Origin: a virus
Virus record (IMG/VR): IMGVR_UViG_3300017928_000005
Span: 1-41,601 of that record
Direction: 5' to 3' (one strand)
DNA length: 41,601 nt
In this document: one piece after another, positions 22,170-30,900 of the stretch
Numbering within the stretch: position 1 is the first letter of the stretch
Layout: every line of letters starts with the position of its first letter
Notes under the pieces: generated by a model
The model's database searches: none
The model's input: the letters and a program-made list of their open reading frames with translations, nothing else
Told to the model about the DNA's origin: nothing
Made by a program: the position numbers and the translations under genes

Positions 22170-24269
22170 ATGGTCAAGTCAGTCGCGGCGCCCCCGGCGC
22201 TTGGCGAGATGAGTGCGTTCGCTAGCATGGTCGAGCGGTCGTTCCAGGCGCTCGTCTCGCGCCCCGAGGTCTTCATCTCAGACGTCGAGCCCGACACGAT
22301 CTGGGCGGAGTACCTCGCGGCGTTCCCGGAGGGATTGAACCCGGTCTTCCGCAAACGGACGGATCACGACTGCGGGTGCTGCCGGCAGTTCGTCAAGCGC
22401 GCGGGCATCGCCGTGGGCTTCGACGGCGTCGGCCACTTGAAGACGGTCTGGGATGCTGCGGCTACCGACGCGCCGGGAGTCTACCGGATCGTCGCCGGTC
22501 GACTGCGCGATATCGTTCAGGCTGCGGGTATCCGCGATCTCTACCGGGTCGGTGAGCGGGAGGCTCACTTCGGATCGGCCAAGACGCGCGTCCTCGACAA
22601 GTCGACCGGTGCGGTCTGCACGTGGGAGCACCTCCGCAGCGGTGAAGTCCCGAAGGCCATCCGCGTCCGCTCGCCCGCCGAAGCGCAGGGCTCGTACCGG
22701 ACGACGGTCCAGGTCTTCGAGCGAGGCTTGAAGGAACTGTCTCTGGAAGCGGTCGATACGGTGATCTCGCTCGTCGATGCGAACGCCATCTACCGCGGCG
22801 AGGAGCACAAGCCGGCGCTGCTGGCGTTCCGCAGCGCGATGCTCGCGTACGCCGCCGCCAGCGGGCAGCAGGCGGCCATCTTCGCCTGGGCGAACGCGGG
22901 GAGCCACGCGGCACGCTTCCGGAACACGGTCATCGGCACGCTGGTGCAAGACCTCTCCGAGGGGCAGGACGTCGAGCGCGCAGTCAAGGCGTTCGAGACG
23001 AAGGTCGCCCCGGAGAACTACAAGCGCACGACGGCGCTCATCACGCCCGGCATGGTCAAGAAGGCCATGGAGACCATCACGGAGCTGGGGCTCGAACCGG
23101 CCCTGGAGCGACGCTTCGCGGTGATCGGCGACGTCTCGGTGAGCGACGTCAAGTGGGTGGACGGGTCGGTGAAGCCCTTGATGAAGGGAGGGATCGGCGA
23201 AGCGTTGATGAAGCACGCCGAGGCCGGCCGTCCGTCGAGCGGCGACGAGGAGCGTGCGGAGGAGATCGAGCTCGACGAGTTCGTCTCCGCCGTTCTGCCG
23301 AGTGCGTCGGGTCTCGAGGTCATGTTCAAGGGCGCGCACGTCGGCAACCTGATGTCGCTGACGGCGCCGTGTCACCCGGAGCCCGCGCGACTCTTCCGGT
23401 GGTCGAACGACTTCGCCTGGTCCTACGGTGGCAACGTCGCCGACTCGATCGCCGAGCGCGTGAAGAAGGCCGGCGGCAAGGTCGAGGGCGCGCTCCGCGT
23501 CTCGCTCTCCTGGTCGAACTTCGACGACCTCGACATCCACATCTTCGAGCCGCCTGGTCGGGGTGTCTACGCGGCGCAGGGTCACATCTTCTTCGGTGCG
23601 AAGCGCGGCTGGACGGGCGGCGTCCTCGACGTCGACATGAACGCCGGGCACGGGACGTCGCGCGAGCCCGTCGAGAACGTCGTCTGGACGAAGGCGCCCC
23701 CGGACGGACCCTATCGGGTCGTCGTCCACAACTACTGCTGGCGCGAGTCGAGCGGCCCAGGATTCGTCGTCGAGGTCGAGTCGGGCGGCAAGCTCTCGCA
23801 CTTCTCGTACAACAAGGGCGTCCGCAACCAGGCGGAGGTCGCCGTCGCGACGCTCCACGTCCGGGGCGGTGTCGTCGAGCGGATCGAGGTCGGTGACCCG
23901 GCGATCTCCGCGTCGAACATCTCGCAGGAGAAGTGGGGCCTGCACACCGAGCAGTACGTAAAGGTCTCGGCCGTGATGCTCTCGCCGAATTACTGGGGCG
24001 ACAACGCGGTCGGCAACAAGCACACATTCTTCGTGATCGATGGAGCGAAGAATGACGAGCCGACGCGCGGTTTCTACAACGAGTTCCTGCACCCGCGGCT
24101 CGTCGAGCACCGCAAGGTCTTCGAGGTCATCGCGGACAAGACGAAGTGCCGTCCGACTGACGGGCAGCTCTCTGGGCTCGGCTTCTCGTCGACCAAGCGC
24201 GACACCTTCCTCGCGCGAGTCCATCAGGGCAAGAAGTATCGAGTGTTCAACGTGCAGGTCGGCATATAG
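22170..24269 (+). CDS. Large phage-type protein with C-terminal DUF2135-like beta-domain (699 aa)
   Basis: ATG 22170 is chosen because GGAGG lies five bases upstream; the ATG at 22122 lies inside the tRNA. Residues 66-75 hold a DHDCGCCRQF motif, also present in a phage protein family I recall but cannot name. A long helical middle follows. From about residue 443 a beta-domain with RVSLSWSNFDDLDIHIFEP, a GGVLDVDMNAG strand and a YRVVVHNYCWRES strand resembles DUF2135 (YfaP type), a secreted or surface-type beta-sandwich. No protease, nuclease or ATPase motif. Probably co-expressed with the 138-aa gene that follows. Confidence 0.75.
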   Translation: MVKSVAAPPALGEMSAFASMVERSFQALVSRPEVFISDVEPDTIWAEYLAAFPEGLNPVFRKRTDHDCGCCRQFVKRAGIAVGFDGVGHLKTVWDAAATDAPGVYRIVAGRLRDIVQAAGIRDLYRVGEREAHFGSAKTRVLDKSTGAVCTWEHLRSGEVPKAIRVRSPAEAQGSYRTTVQVFERGLKELSLEAVDTVISLVDANAIYRGEEHKPALLAFRSAMLAYAAASGQQAAIFAWANAGSHAARFRNTVIGTLVQDLSEGQDVERAVKAFETKVAPENYKRTTALITPGMVKKAMETITELGLEPALERRFAVIGDVSVSDVKWVDGSVKPLMKGGIGEALMKHAEAGRPSSGDEERAEEIELDEFVSAVLPSASGLEVMFKGAHVGNLMSLTAPCHPEPARLFRWSNDFAWSYGGNVADSIAERVKKAGGKVEGALRVSLSWSNFDDLDIHIFEPPGRGVYAAQGHIFFGAKRGWTGGVLDVDMNAGHGTSREPVENVVWTKAPPDGPYRVVVHNYCWRESSGPGFVVEVESGGKLSHFSYNKGVRNQAEVAVATLHVRGGVVERIEVGDPAISASNISQEKWGLHTEQYVKVSAVMLSPNYWGDNAVGNKHTFFVIDGAKNDEPTRGFYNEFLHPRLVEHRKVFEVIADKTKCRPTDGQLSGLGFSSTKRDTFLARVHQGKKYRVFNVQVGI

Positions 24270-24293
24270 GCTGACTAGAAAAAGAGAACGACC

Positions 24294-24710
24294 ATGTCCA
24301 ACATCTTCGAGTACGCAACGCGCAACAAACTGCGCTTCCAGTCATCGCGTGGGGCGCTCACCGTCGAGCAGCTCTGGGAGGTCCCTCTCCGGTCGAAGTC
24401 CGGCGACGACTTCAATCTCGACGCCGTCGCGAAAGTCGCCAACCGCGCGCTCAAGTCGGTCAGCGAGGAGAGCTTCGTCGAGACGGAGCGGACGCCGGCT
24501 CACGAGCAGGTCGAGATCGCGCTCGATGTCGTCAAGCACGTCATCGGCGTGAAGCTCGCCGAGGAGCAGGCGGCAGAGCGCCGGGCGGCGAACAAGATCA
24601 AGCGGGAGAGGCTGCTCGCCGCGCTGGCCGACAAGGAGGCCGGCAAGCTCTCCGAGATGTCGATCAAGGAGCTGCGGCGCCAGATCGAAACGCTCGACGC
24701 CGACGCCTGA
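24294..24710 (+). CDS. Conserved phage-type helical protein (138 aa)
   Basis: Starts NIFEYATRNKLRFQSSRGA and continues LTVEQLWEVPL, a recognisable N-terminus of a protein type recurring in tailed phages next to the larger gene above. The middle has EIALDVVKHVIGVKLAEE and the C-terminus is a long charged helix (KIKRERLLAALADKEAG) likely to form a coiled coil. An AAAAAGAGA tract provides the Shine-Dalgarno. The two genes are probably functional partners. Confidence 0.8.
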   Translation: MSNIFEYATRNKLRFQSSRGALTVEQLWEVPLRSKSGDDFNLDAVAKVANRALKSVSEESFVETERTPAHEQVEIALDVVKHVIGVKLAEEQAAERRAANKIKRERLLAALADKEAGKLSEMSIKELRRQIETLDADA

Positions 24711-24722
24711 GAGGAGAAGAAC

Positions 24723-24902
24723 GTGGCCACTAGGAACGGTGCGATCGACAGGGGTGTGCTTCTCCGCCTCGCGGCGGACGCGCAGCTAGATCCTCGCACC
24801 GTCAAGAAGGCCCTGGAGTTGGGCCTCGATCACATGAAGAGTGACTACGACCGGGTGAGGTTGAGGGAGGCGGCGGCGAAGCACGGGGTGAAGTTGAAGT
24901 AA
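24723..24902 (+). CDS. Small HTH-like protein (59 aa)
   Basis: GTG 24723 follows GAGGAG. The sequence RGVLLRLAADAQLDPRTVKK, then ALELGLDHMKSDYDRVRLRE, reads as a small helix-turn-helix (LAADAQLDPRTVKKAL being the recognition unit) with a basic C-terminal helix. Possible DNA-binding regulator; inference only. Short enough to be overlooked by automatic calling. Confidence 0.6.
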   Translation: MATRNGAIDRGVLLRLAADAQLDPRTVKKALELGLDHMKSDYDRVRLREAAAKHGVKLK

Positions 24903-24932
24903 CAGACGAATGCGCGAGGAGGACCCGCTGCC

Positions 24933-25172
24933 GTGAGAGACGCTGATAAAGACTGGACCCCCACGCCCGAGCAGCAGGCGTCTGTCGAGATCTTGCAGAC
25001 CACCAACGCGGTCGCCGAGGCCGCAGACAGCCTCAAGGCGGAGTCGGGACCGCGCGGGTACGTCTGCGTCGAGGTCGACGAGTGGGACCGCCTCCAAGCG
25101 CTCGTCAGGGCGCGCCAGCGCGCCCTCGCACACCTCGTCGACTTGAAGTCCAAGCAGGGTGGCGGCGAGTGA
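24933..25172 (+). CDS. Hypothetical protein (79 aa)
   Basis: GTG 24933 has GAGGAGG eleven bases upstream. Acidic with a helical centre (QQASVEILQTTNAVAEAADS), a YVCVEVDEWDRLQALVRAR helix and a basic end. No family recognised. The GTGA at its stop couples it to the next gene. Confidence 0.6.
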   Translation: MRDADKDWTPTPEQQASVEILQTTNAVAEAADSLKAESGPRGYVCVEVDEWDRLQALVRARQRALAHLVDLKSKQGGGE

Positions 25173-25504
25173 AGCGCACCATCGTCCTGACCGATGACGG
25201 CCAGCGCGTGGCCGTCATCCGCCCGCGCACGCGCCTGCTCGCGCAGACCGCCGTCGCGATGGCGGAGGTCGCCGTGAGCCACAACGACGGATCCGTCTTC
25301 GCCAGCATCCCGAGCGAGGTCGGCGAGTACACCTTCGAGGGGTTCCTCGCCCGGGACAAGCGCGGCAAGCCCAGCTTCGTCAACGACGACGGGAGCTACC
25401 GCTGCGAGCTGCAGTCCGGCGACTCGTTCGTCGGGGAGTGGGACCTGAAGGAGAACGCCTCGCCCGTCGAGGCGCCGTCTGAAGAGAAGGAGGACCCGCG
25501 ATGA
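25169..25504 (+). CDS. Hypothetical protein (111 aa)
   Basis: GTG 25169 overlaps the upstream stop. N-terminal strands (KRTIVLTDDGQRVAVIRP), a helix, then VFASIPSEVGEYTFEGFLAR and an acidic C-terminus (APSEEKEDPR). It ends at an ATGA overlap with the next gene. Beta-rich, no family recognised. Confidence 0.6.
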   Translation: MKRTIVLTDDGQRVAVIRPRTRLLAQTAVAMAEVAVSHNDGSVFASIPSEVGEYTFEGFLARDKRGKPSFVNDDGSYRCELQSGDSFVGEWDLKENASPVEAPSEEKEDPR

Positions 25505-25752
25505 GCTGCTACTGCGACGGGTGCGACCCCGGCTGCCCGGTGTGCCACCCCGACATGGCGGAGGACGCGCGCGCCGACCTTCGGGCGCTCCAGCGCGCCC
25601 AACTCACCCTGCTCGCCGCCGCCGCGAAGGACACCGGCGTTTCGGACCGGAGCACCGAGGTCCTCCGAGCCGCCAATGCCTACCGCGATGCCGCGAAGCG
25701 GGCCAACCGCTGGAACGCGTTCGGGACCGCTCTCAAGGAGACCAGACCGTGA
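25501..25752 (+). CDS. Cysteine-rich small protein (83 aa)
   Basis: The N-terminus MSCYCDGCDPGCPVCHPD has five Cys and a His in 16 residues, suited to a compact zinc knuckle. The rest is a single long helix (RADLRALQRAQLTLLAAAAK) and a second helix. Overlaps both neighbours. Function unknown. Confidence 0.6.
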   Translation: MSCYCDGCDPGCPVCHPDMAEDARADLRALQRAQLTLLAAAAKDTGVSDRSTEVLRAANAYRDAAKRANRWNAFGTALKETRP

Positions 25753-26144
25753 GCGCCCGCACCGCAGCTCACTGCCAGGACGCGCTGCGCTGGCTCAAGC
25801 AGCGCGGCTGGGACCTCGCCCCCCTCACGGGCCAAGACCAGGCCGCCCTGCGCGCCGTCGCCCACTGCTGGGAGATGTGGACGCGGAGCGACGAGGCCGG
25901 GCGGCGCGCCGCCGTCAGCGCGGCCGCCGCCCTGCTCGACGGGTGCCAGGAGTCCTGCTGGCCGATGGCGCGCGAGCTGGTCGCGCAGGCCGGCGACTGG
26001 GGCCACCGCACTGCCGTCTGGGACCAGGTGGTCGATCGGTTCGACTGGCAGCACCGGCAGCGGGCGCTCGTGGACGTGCGGGTCCTCGAGCGGTGCGGCA
26101 GGCTCGCGTGGTGCCACAAGGGGCTCGCGCAGGTGCACCCGTGA
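25749..26144 (+). CDS. Hypothetical helical protein (131 aa)
   Basis: GTG 25749 overlaps the preceding stop. A Trp-rich helical protein (DALRWLKQRGWDLAPL, HCWEMWTRSDEAG) with several helices; C-terminal LAWCHKGLAQVHP. No recognised domain. Coupled at both ends. Confidence 0.6.
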   Translation: MSARTAAHCQDALRWLKQRGWDLAPLTGQDQAALRAVAHCWEMWTRSDEAGRRAAVSAAAALLDGCQESCWPMARELVAQAGDWGHRTAVWDQVVDRFDWQHRQRALVDVRVLERCGRLAWCHKGLAQVHP

Positions 26145-26386
26145 CCAGCTACCGCGTCACCGTCCGCAACGCCTCGCCCGGCGTCCTGCTGCTGCGCGGG
26201 GGTGTCCTGCTCTTCAAGACGGAATACGCCCAGGCGCTGAAGCCAGGCCAGGACGAGCCCGACCCGGAGGTCTACGTGCTCGCGAGCGGCGAGTGCTACG
26301 CGGGTGACGGGTACGACGTCGACTGCGTCAACGTCACCGACGAGCTGATCGCCGGGTTCGACTTGGGCCCGTGGGAAGCGCCGTGA
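26141..26386 (+). CDS. Small beta-rich hypothetical protein (81 aa)
   Basis: GTG 26141 overlaps the upstream stop. Alternating strands: SYRVTVRNASPGVLLLRGG, VLLFKTEYAQALKPG, EVYVLASGECYAGDG, ELIAGFDLGPW. Pattern fits a small beta-barrel. Function unknown; followed by a 16-base gap to the HNH gene. Confidence 0.55.
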   Translation: MTSYRVTVRNASPGVLLLRGGVLLFKTEYAQALKPGQDEPDPEVYVLASGECYAGDGYDVDCVNVTDELIAGFDLGPWEAP

Positions 26387-26402
26387 AGGGGCGCGTCGGC
26401 CA

Positions 26403-26780
26403 GTGAACGCGACCATCCGCTACAAGAACTCCCGCTTCGGCGCGAGCGCCACCGTGCCGTGCCGGTACTGCGGGCTGGCGCTGACCCGCGGCGAGGCGAC
26501 CGTCGAGCACCTCGTGCCGAGGTCCAAGGGCGGCAAGGACGTGCGCGGCAACTTCGACGTCACCTGCTACGACTGCAACGTCAACAAGGGCGACCTCTCC
26601 GAGCAGGAGTTCCTGGCGCTGCCCGAGGAGGCGCGCCGCAGGAAGCACCGGTGGCCGCCGCACCTGCGGCAGGCTAGGGCGCGCGCCGAGCGCGTCCGCC
26701 GTATCACCGCGCCGAAGAAGAAGGGCAAGAAGAAGAGGCCAGCCCACTGGTCGTGGGGTACGGACGGGGTGAACGAGTAA
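26403..26780 (+). CDS. HNH endonuclease (125 aa)
   Basis: Two zinc pairs CRYC (20-23) and CYDC (55-58) frame the HNH core: TVEHLVPRSKGG (H36), the asparagine in RGNFDVTC (N50) and NVNKGD (N61). This is a McrA/RecA-type HNH with a structural zinc ribbon. A C-terminal basic helix and lysine-rich tail (APKKKGKKKRPAHW) would bind DNA. Could act in packaging, homing or host DNA degradation. GTG start at 26403 with weak Shine-Dalgarno. Confidence 0.85.
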   Translation: MNATIRYKNSRFGASATVPCRYCGLALTRGEATVEHLVPRSKGGKDVRGNFDVTCYDCNVNKGDLSEQEFLALPEEARRRKHRWPPHLRQARARAERVRRITAPKKKGKKKRPAHWSWGTDGVNE

Positions 26781-26794
26781 AAGGAGCGACGACG

Positions 26795-27385
26795 ATGGCA
26801 CTGTCGAACTGGGACACGCTGGCGGTGGACGAGAGTGGGACCCCGAACGGGGGGAGTTTCACGAGCCCGATGGGCGTGGTGGTCGAGTTCTACAAGAACT
26901 GGATCTACGTCTCCGACGCGAAGGCGTGGCGAGAAGGTGGTGGGTACGTCGAACCGATCGTCATGCAGGTCCAGAGCGGAGAGATCGAGTACCAGGACGT
27001 CCACGTGCTGGCGCTGCGCGGGCCCCAGAACGGCGTCTACGCCGCGGTGTGGGTCGGGTTCGGTAGCGACGCGACGGGCATGATCGGCTGCGGCGTGTAC
27101 GGATACGACGGCGACGAGTTCGTCGGCGTCAGATCCGACTCGGTCCAGTGGTTCCGCGACAAGCTGGCCGAGAAGGCGGCGGACACCACCAGCCTCAGCG
27201 AGCCGTTCGAGTACGACGTCTACGACGTACCGGACTCACTTCGGAGAGTCGACTGGAGCAAGGCGCTCCGCTTCAACCAGGGAGACGCCTACTTTGCTGC
27301 CCGAGTCGGGGCCGCCACGCCCGCGACCGAACCGGGGATGACCAACCCGACCATCCTGTCTCGTCTCCTAGACGGGGATCGGTGA
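26795..27385 (+). CDS. Conserved phage-type protein of unknown function (196 aa)
   Basis: ATG 26795 has AAGGAG upstream; an in-frame start at 26753 lies inside the HNH gene. The opening MALSNWDTLAVDES, then PMGVVVEFYKNWIYVSD and LRGPQNGVYAAVWVG are landmarks of a small conserved protein of actinobacterial and other phages. Predominantly beta. No function known to me. Confidence 0.75.
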   Translation: MALSNWDTLAVDESGTPNGGSFTSPMGVVVEFYKNWIYVSDAKAWREGGGYVEPIVMQVQSGEIEYQDVHVLALRGPQNGVYAAVWVGFGSDATGMIGCGVYGYDGDEFVGVRSDSVQWFRDKLAEKAADTTSLSEPFEYDVYDVPDSLRRVDWSKALRFNQGDAYFAARVGAATPATEPGMTNPTILSRLLDGDR

Positions 27386-27398
27386 TCGGAGACGGACC

Positions 27399-27680
27399 GT
27401 GCCCATTGACCTTCGACGCAGGGGCACCGTGACGCCCGAGGACCAGCTCCGGCGGTGGGCGGACGGCGACCCCGCCTGCCCGAACACCTCCGGCGAGTGC
27501 TGCCCCGACTTCTCGTGCTGCCGGCCGAAGCTGCTGTGGCCGGAGGAGAAGAGGCGTCGGTTCCTCGCCGCCGACCGCGGCACCCGGGAGAAGATGCTGG
27601 TGGGCGCGCTCGCCGCGCTCGTCGCCGACGTCGGCGGCCGGGCGCACGTCACGCGCGGCGTGCCGGGGGACCGCGAGTGA
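27399..27680 (+). CDS. Small Cys-rich phage-type protein (93 aa)
   Basis: GTG 27399, weak Shine-Dalgarno. The CPNTSGECCPDFSCCRP motif (six cysteines in 17 residues) is a distinctive signature that recurs in phage hypotheticals, followed by a helical C-terminus (EKMLVGALAALVADVGG). Likely a metal- or disulfide-stabilised knob. Function unknown. Confidence 0.7.
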   Translation: MPIDLRRRGTVTPEDQLRRWADGDPACPNTSGECCPDFSCCRPKLLWPEEKRRRFLAADRGTREKMLVGALAALVADVGGRAHVTRGVPGDRE

Positions 27681-27772
27681 AGTCTCGGGCACTTGCGCGT
27701 GCGCCCCGCAGTTCTCTTGACCGACATCGCCAGGCAGCTCTAGTGTCGCTGTCGAACTCAGGCGAGGTGTAG
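27677..27772 (+). CDS. Possible short ORF (31 aa) reading into the RNA element
   Basis: GTG 27677 overlaps the preceding stop (GTGA) and the frame runs to TAG at 27770-27772. The product is basic (VKSRALARAPRSSLDRHRQA) with no obvious motif. It overlaps a candidate promoter and the 5' end of the structured RNA, so it may just be open sequence. Confidence 0.25.
   Translation: MKSRALARAPRSSLDRHRQAALVSLSNSGEV
27717..27746 (+). promoter_or_regulatory. Candidate promoter of the structured RNA and primase gene
   Basis: TTGACC (27717-27722) and TAGTGT (27741-27746) are separated by 18 bases. The predicted start, near 27754, is just before the first helix of the structured element at 27761. The -35 box is near consensus, the -10 box moderate (3/6). 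It would serve the RNA and probably the downstream primase-helicase gene, whose start is about 180 bases away. Confidence 0.4.
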
Positions 27773-27860
27773 CAGCCGGACCTGGGTTCCGCCCTCCGAA
27801 GGGGGGCCGCGTGTTGGTGCTCGCCGGGCCGGGTTCGTGTCCCATCCCGGCGACTGCTAC
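27761..27860 (+). ncRNA. Candidate structured RNA, pseudoknotted or tRNA-like
   Basis: Two long helices interleave: GGCGAG (27761-27766) with CTCGCC (27820-27825), and GTAGCAG (27769-27775) with CTGCTAC (27854-27860). A hairpin CCCTCC-GAA-GGGGGG (27792-27806), one with CGGA/TCCG (27777-27791), and GCCGGG/CCCGGC (27828-27851) sit between them. The order (a, b, hairpins, a', hairpin, CGA, b') matches the topology of HDV-like ribozymes, including C-G-A before the last strand; alternatively b/b' plus the hairpins form a distorted cloverleaf. The anticodon arm is not canonical and CCA is absent, so it is not called as a tRNA. Probing is needed to decide. Confidence 0.45.
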
Positions 27861-27937
27861 CGCGCGAGCCCGCGGGCGGTCCCTCTTCGGGCGGGCGTCG
27901 TCGTGCGCGCAGGAAAGGGACAGGTCCGCGACAGGTG
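27861..27937 (+). other. Untranslated leader before the primase-helicase gene
   Basis: After the structured RNA comes a GC-rich stretch with the palindrome GCCCGCGGGC and a stem formed by CCCGC and GCGGG about 20 bases apart, then GCGCGCAGGAAAGGGACAGG. The AGGAAAGGG tract is far from the start codon, so no obvious strong Shine-Dalgarno precedes ATG 27938. There is no T-run, so no intrinsic terminator. Confidence 0.4.
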
Positions 27938-30900
27938 ATGTCTGACGACGGCCACGAGCCGAACGACCCGGGGCCGCCCGACGACGGGTTCGTGCCGCTC
28001 TCCGCGAAGGAGTTCCAGGCCCTAGTACAGGGACTCAAGCCGCGACCCGCCGAGGCCGAGCCGGAGACCGACCCGGCGCTCACGCACCCAGCCGCCTCCT
28101 CGATGTCGCTCGAGGAGCGCCTCGCCGCCGCCCAGGCCGAGGGGCTCGCGCCGAACCTGCGCCGCCAGCTCGCGTTCGTCGGGGCCGACGAGCGCGTCTT
28201 CGAGTTCCAGGCGCTCGGCGTCCGGCGCTACCCGAACGACTCGTTCGACAAGTCGCGCGCCGCCCACGCCAGGAGTCCAGAGGACGCCGTCGCGCTCTGC
28301 GCCGACGCCGACGGTTGGATCGCGCACGGCATCTACCTACTGCCGGCGCGCCTGCGCCCCGGCGTCGAGACCCGGCACGTCGCGCCCGGGCGCTGGTACG
28401 ACATCCCCAAGGGCGGCGGCACGACCGACTCCGACGTCGAGTCGAGACTCATCCTGGCGGTCGACTTCGACGTCAAGCGGTCGAGCGCCATCTCCGCCAC
28501 CGAGGAGGAGATGCAGCGGTCGGTGCGCGTCGCGCAGAGCGCGTGGAGCTTCCTCGCCCACCACCTCGGCGAGTCGTCGCTCGCGTACCTGCACTCGGGC
28601 AACGGGCGGCAGATCCACGTCGCGCTCGACTCCATCCCGGCGAACGACGAGTCGCGGCGCGCGATGTCGGGGCTGCTGACCGGCCTGGCGCACCTGTTCA
28701 ACACGGACGAGGTCACGGTCGACGAGAAGCTGTCCGACGCCAAGCGCATCCTGCCGGCGTGCGGCACGGTGAAGAAGAAGGGGGCGCCCGGCGTCGACGA
28801 GCGCCCGCACAGGCGCACGGCCATCGTGACGCCGGAGAAGCCGACGCGCGTCTCGCTGGAGAAGATCCTCGAGCTGGCGCGCGCCATCTGGGAGGGCGCG
28901 ACCGCGGAGGGGCGCGCCGCCATCGAGAAGGCGTTCGGCGTCAAGCTGCAGCCGCCTCCCCCCAGCGTCGTCTCGGCTATCCAGCCCAAGCCCGAGTCGC
29001 CGTTCGCGCAGGCCAACGACGTCGACCCGCAGCAGGTCGCCGAGTGGCTCGGCCTCTACAACGCGCGCGGCGAGGTCGTGTGCCCCGGGTGCGGGGAGAC
29101 CGAGGGCGTGTCGGTAATCAACTACGGGCTCAAGTGCCACCACAACCGGTGCAAGGACAGGGGCAAGGGCGGGTTCCGCACCAACATCGACCTCGTCATG
29201 GAGGTCCAGCACACCTCCGCGAAGGACGCCGTCGTCGCGATCAGCGACCGGTTCGGGCTGAACCTCGTCGTCGGCGGACCAACCCACACGCAGACCGCAA
29301 CCGCGCAGCCGTCCACCACCGAGCAGACGGCGGCAGCCGAGGAGCAGCAGAAAAAGAACCTAGAAGAGTGGTTCCCGCCTCTCGGCGACCGACTCCGCGA
29401 GTCGGTGTCTCGCGCAGTCCGGCGCGCTAACGGAATCGAGAAGCCGGTACCGCTGCCTTGGGATCAGCTCAAGGAGCACTTCGGCGGCGGCCTCTGGCCC
29501 GGCGTCCACGTCCTCTGCTCGGGCACCGGCGTCGGCAAGACCGCCGCGGTCCTGCAGGTGTGCAAGCACGCCGCCGAGAACAACGTGCCGACGGCGTACG
29601 TGGGCCTCGAGATGGACGACATGCAGTTCGACCTACGCGTCGTCGGGGAGGAGGCGCACATGCGGTGGAGCGACCTCTACACAGGGCAAGTCAACAACGA
29701 CACCCTCATGAAGGCCGCCACCGTCGCCATCGACATCGTCAAGAAAGAGCTACCGCTCCACCCATTCAACAGAAACCCGATGGAGTGGCCCGCGAGCAAG
29801 CTGCAGGCGCTCGCCGTCGCCTTGCGGCAGAAGTACCCCGAACCGCCGTTGTCCGAGAACAAGATGACCGGGGGTCCTGGGTCGAGGCCCCTCCTCATCG
29901 TACTCGACTACCTGCAGATCATCGGGCCCGAGGAGGGCGAAGACGGCAAGTACAAGACCCTCGACCTCAGAGAGCGCATCGGCCGCGCGGCCTACGCGAT
30001 GCGCGAGGTGGCAACGGCGCACAACATCGCGATCCTCGTCGTCGCCTCGGTCGCGCGCGACAAGTACGGCCTCTGGCCGATGGTGATGAACGCCGAGCTG
30101 CAGTGGGAGATGGACGGCACGAAGGTCGTCGGCCGGCGCGTCGGTATCCCCGACATCCTCGTGGGTCTCGGCAAGGAGAGCGGCGAGATCGAGTACGGCG
30201 CCGACAGCGTCAGCGTCCTCTCCCGCGTGCCGGACACGTACGTCGACGGCCAGGGCGAGAGCGTCGTCTTCGTCACCGCCAAGGGCCGCGCGACGGGCGC
30301 GCGGTGGACCCCGATGCACTTCACGGGCTTCCGGTACGAGCCGGCCCGCGACGGGGGCGAGGCGGTGCTCGAGGCCCTGCAGAGGGCCGACAAGGGCAAG
30401 GAGCAGAAGAGGGCCCAGAAGGAGGAGGACAAGCGCCGGGCGGAGGAGGAGGTCGCCCAGCGGCGGGCCTCCGCCGAGGCGTCCAGGGAGCAGCAGCGCA
30501 CCCGGGACCGGGACGCCTGCCTGCGCGTGGTCTCCCAGTACCCCGGGATCGGGTCCCGCCAGCTCCGGGCGTCGATGGCCGCCGTGCTGGGCGGCTGCGG
30601 CAAGGACCGGGCGGACGACGCGATCACCTACTGTGAGAACGTGTCCCACACCATCACCATCGACCGGAGCAACCCGAAGGACCTGAAGCACTACCCAGCG
30701 GGGCGTCCTGCCCCGTACGGGGAGCCTCCCGATGGGGATCCGTCTACCGATCGGTGTGTGATGTCCGGTCCGAAAAAATCCCCCATACCCCCTATGTGTG
30801 GCGCGCCACACGCCACACCGGGGGGAGTGGCGGAGCCACAGAGCGCCACACCCGCCACACCCGCCGTAAGTGACGGTAACGACGCAGGGAACGTGTGGCG

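Noticed and set aside
22278-24224. A 648-residue leftward frame opposite the DUF2135-like gene
   Set aside because: Mirror frame of a gene with a good start, Shine-Dalgarno and recognisable domain; no leftward signals.
27757-27870. A canonical tRNA at the structured RNA
   Set aside because: No standard T-arm directly before the acceptor 3' strand, the anticodon loop does not close correctly, and there is no CCA; kept only as a structured RNA candidate.
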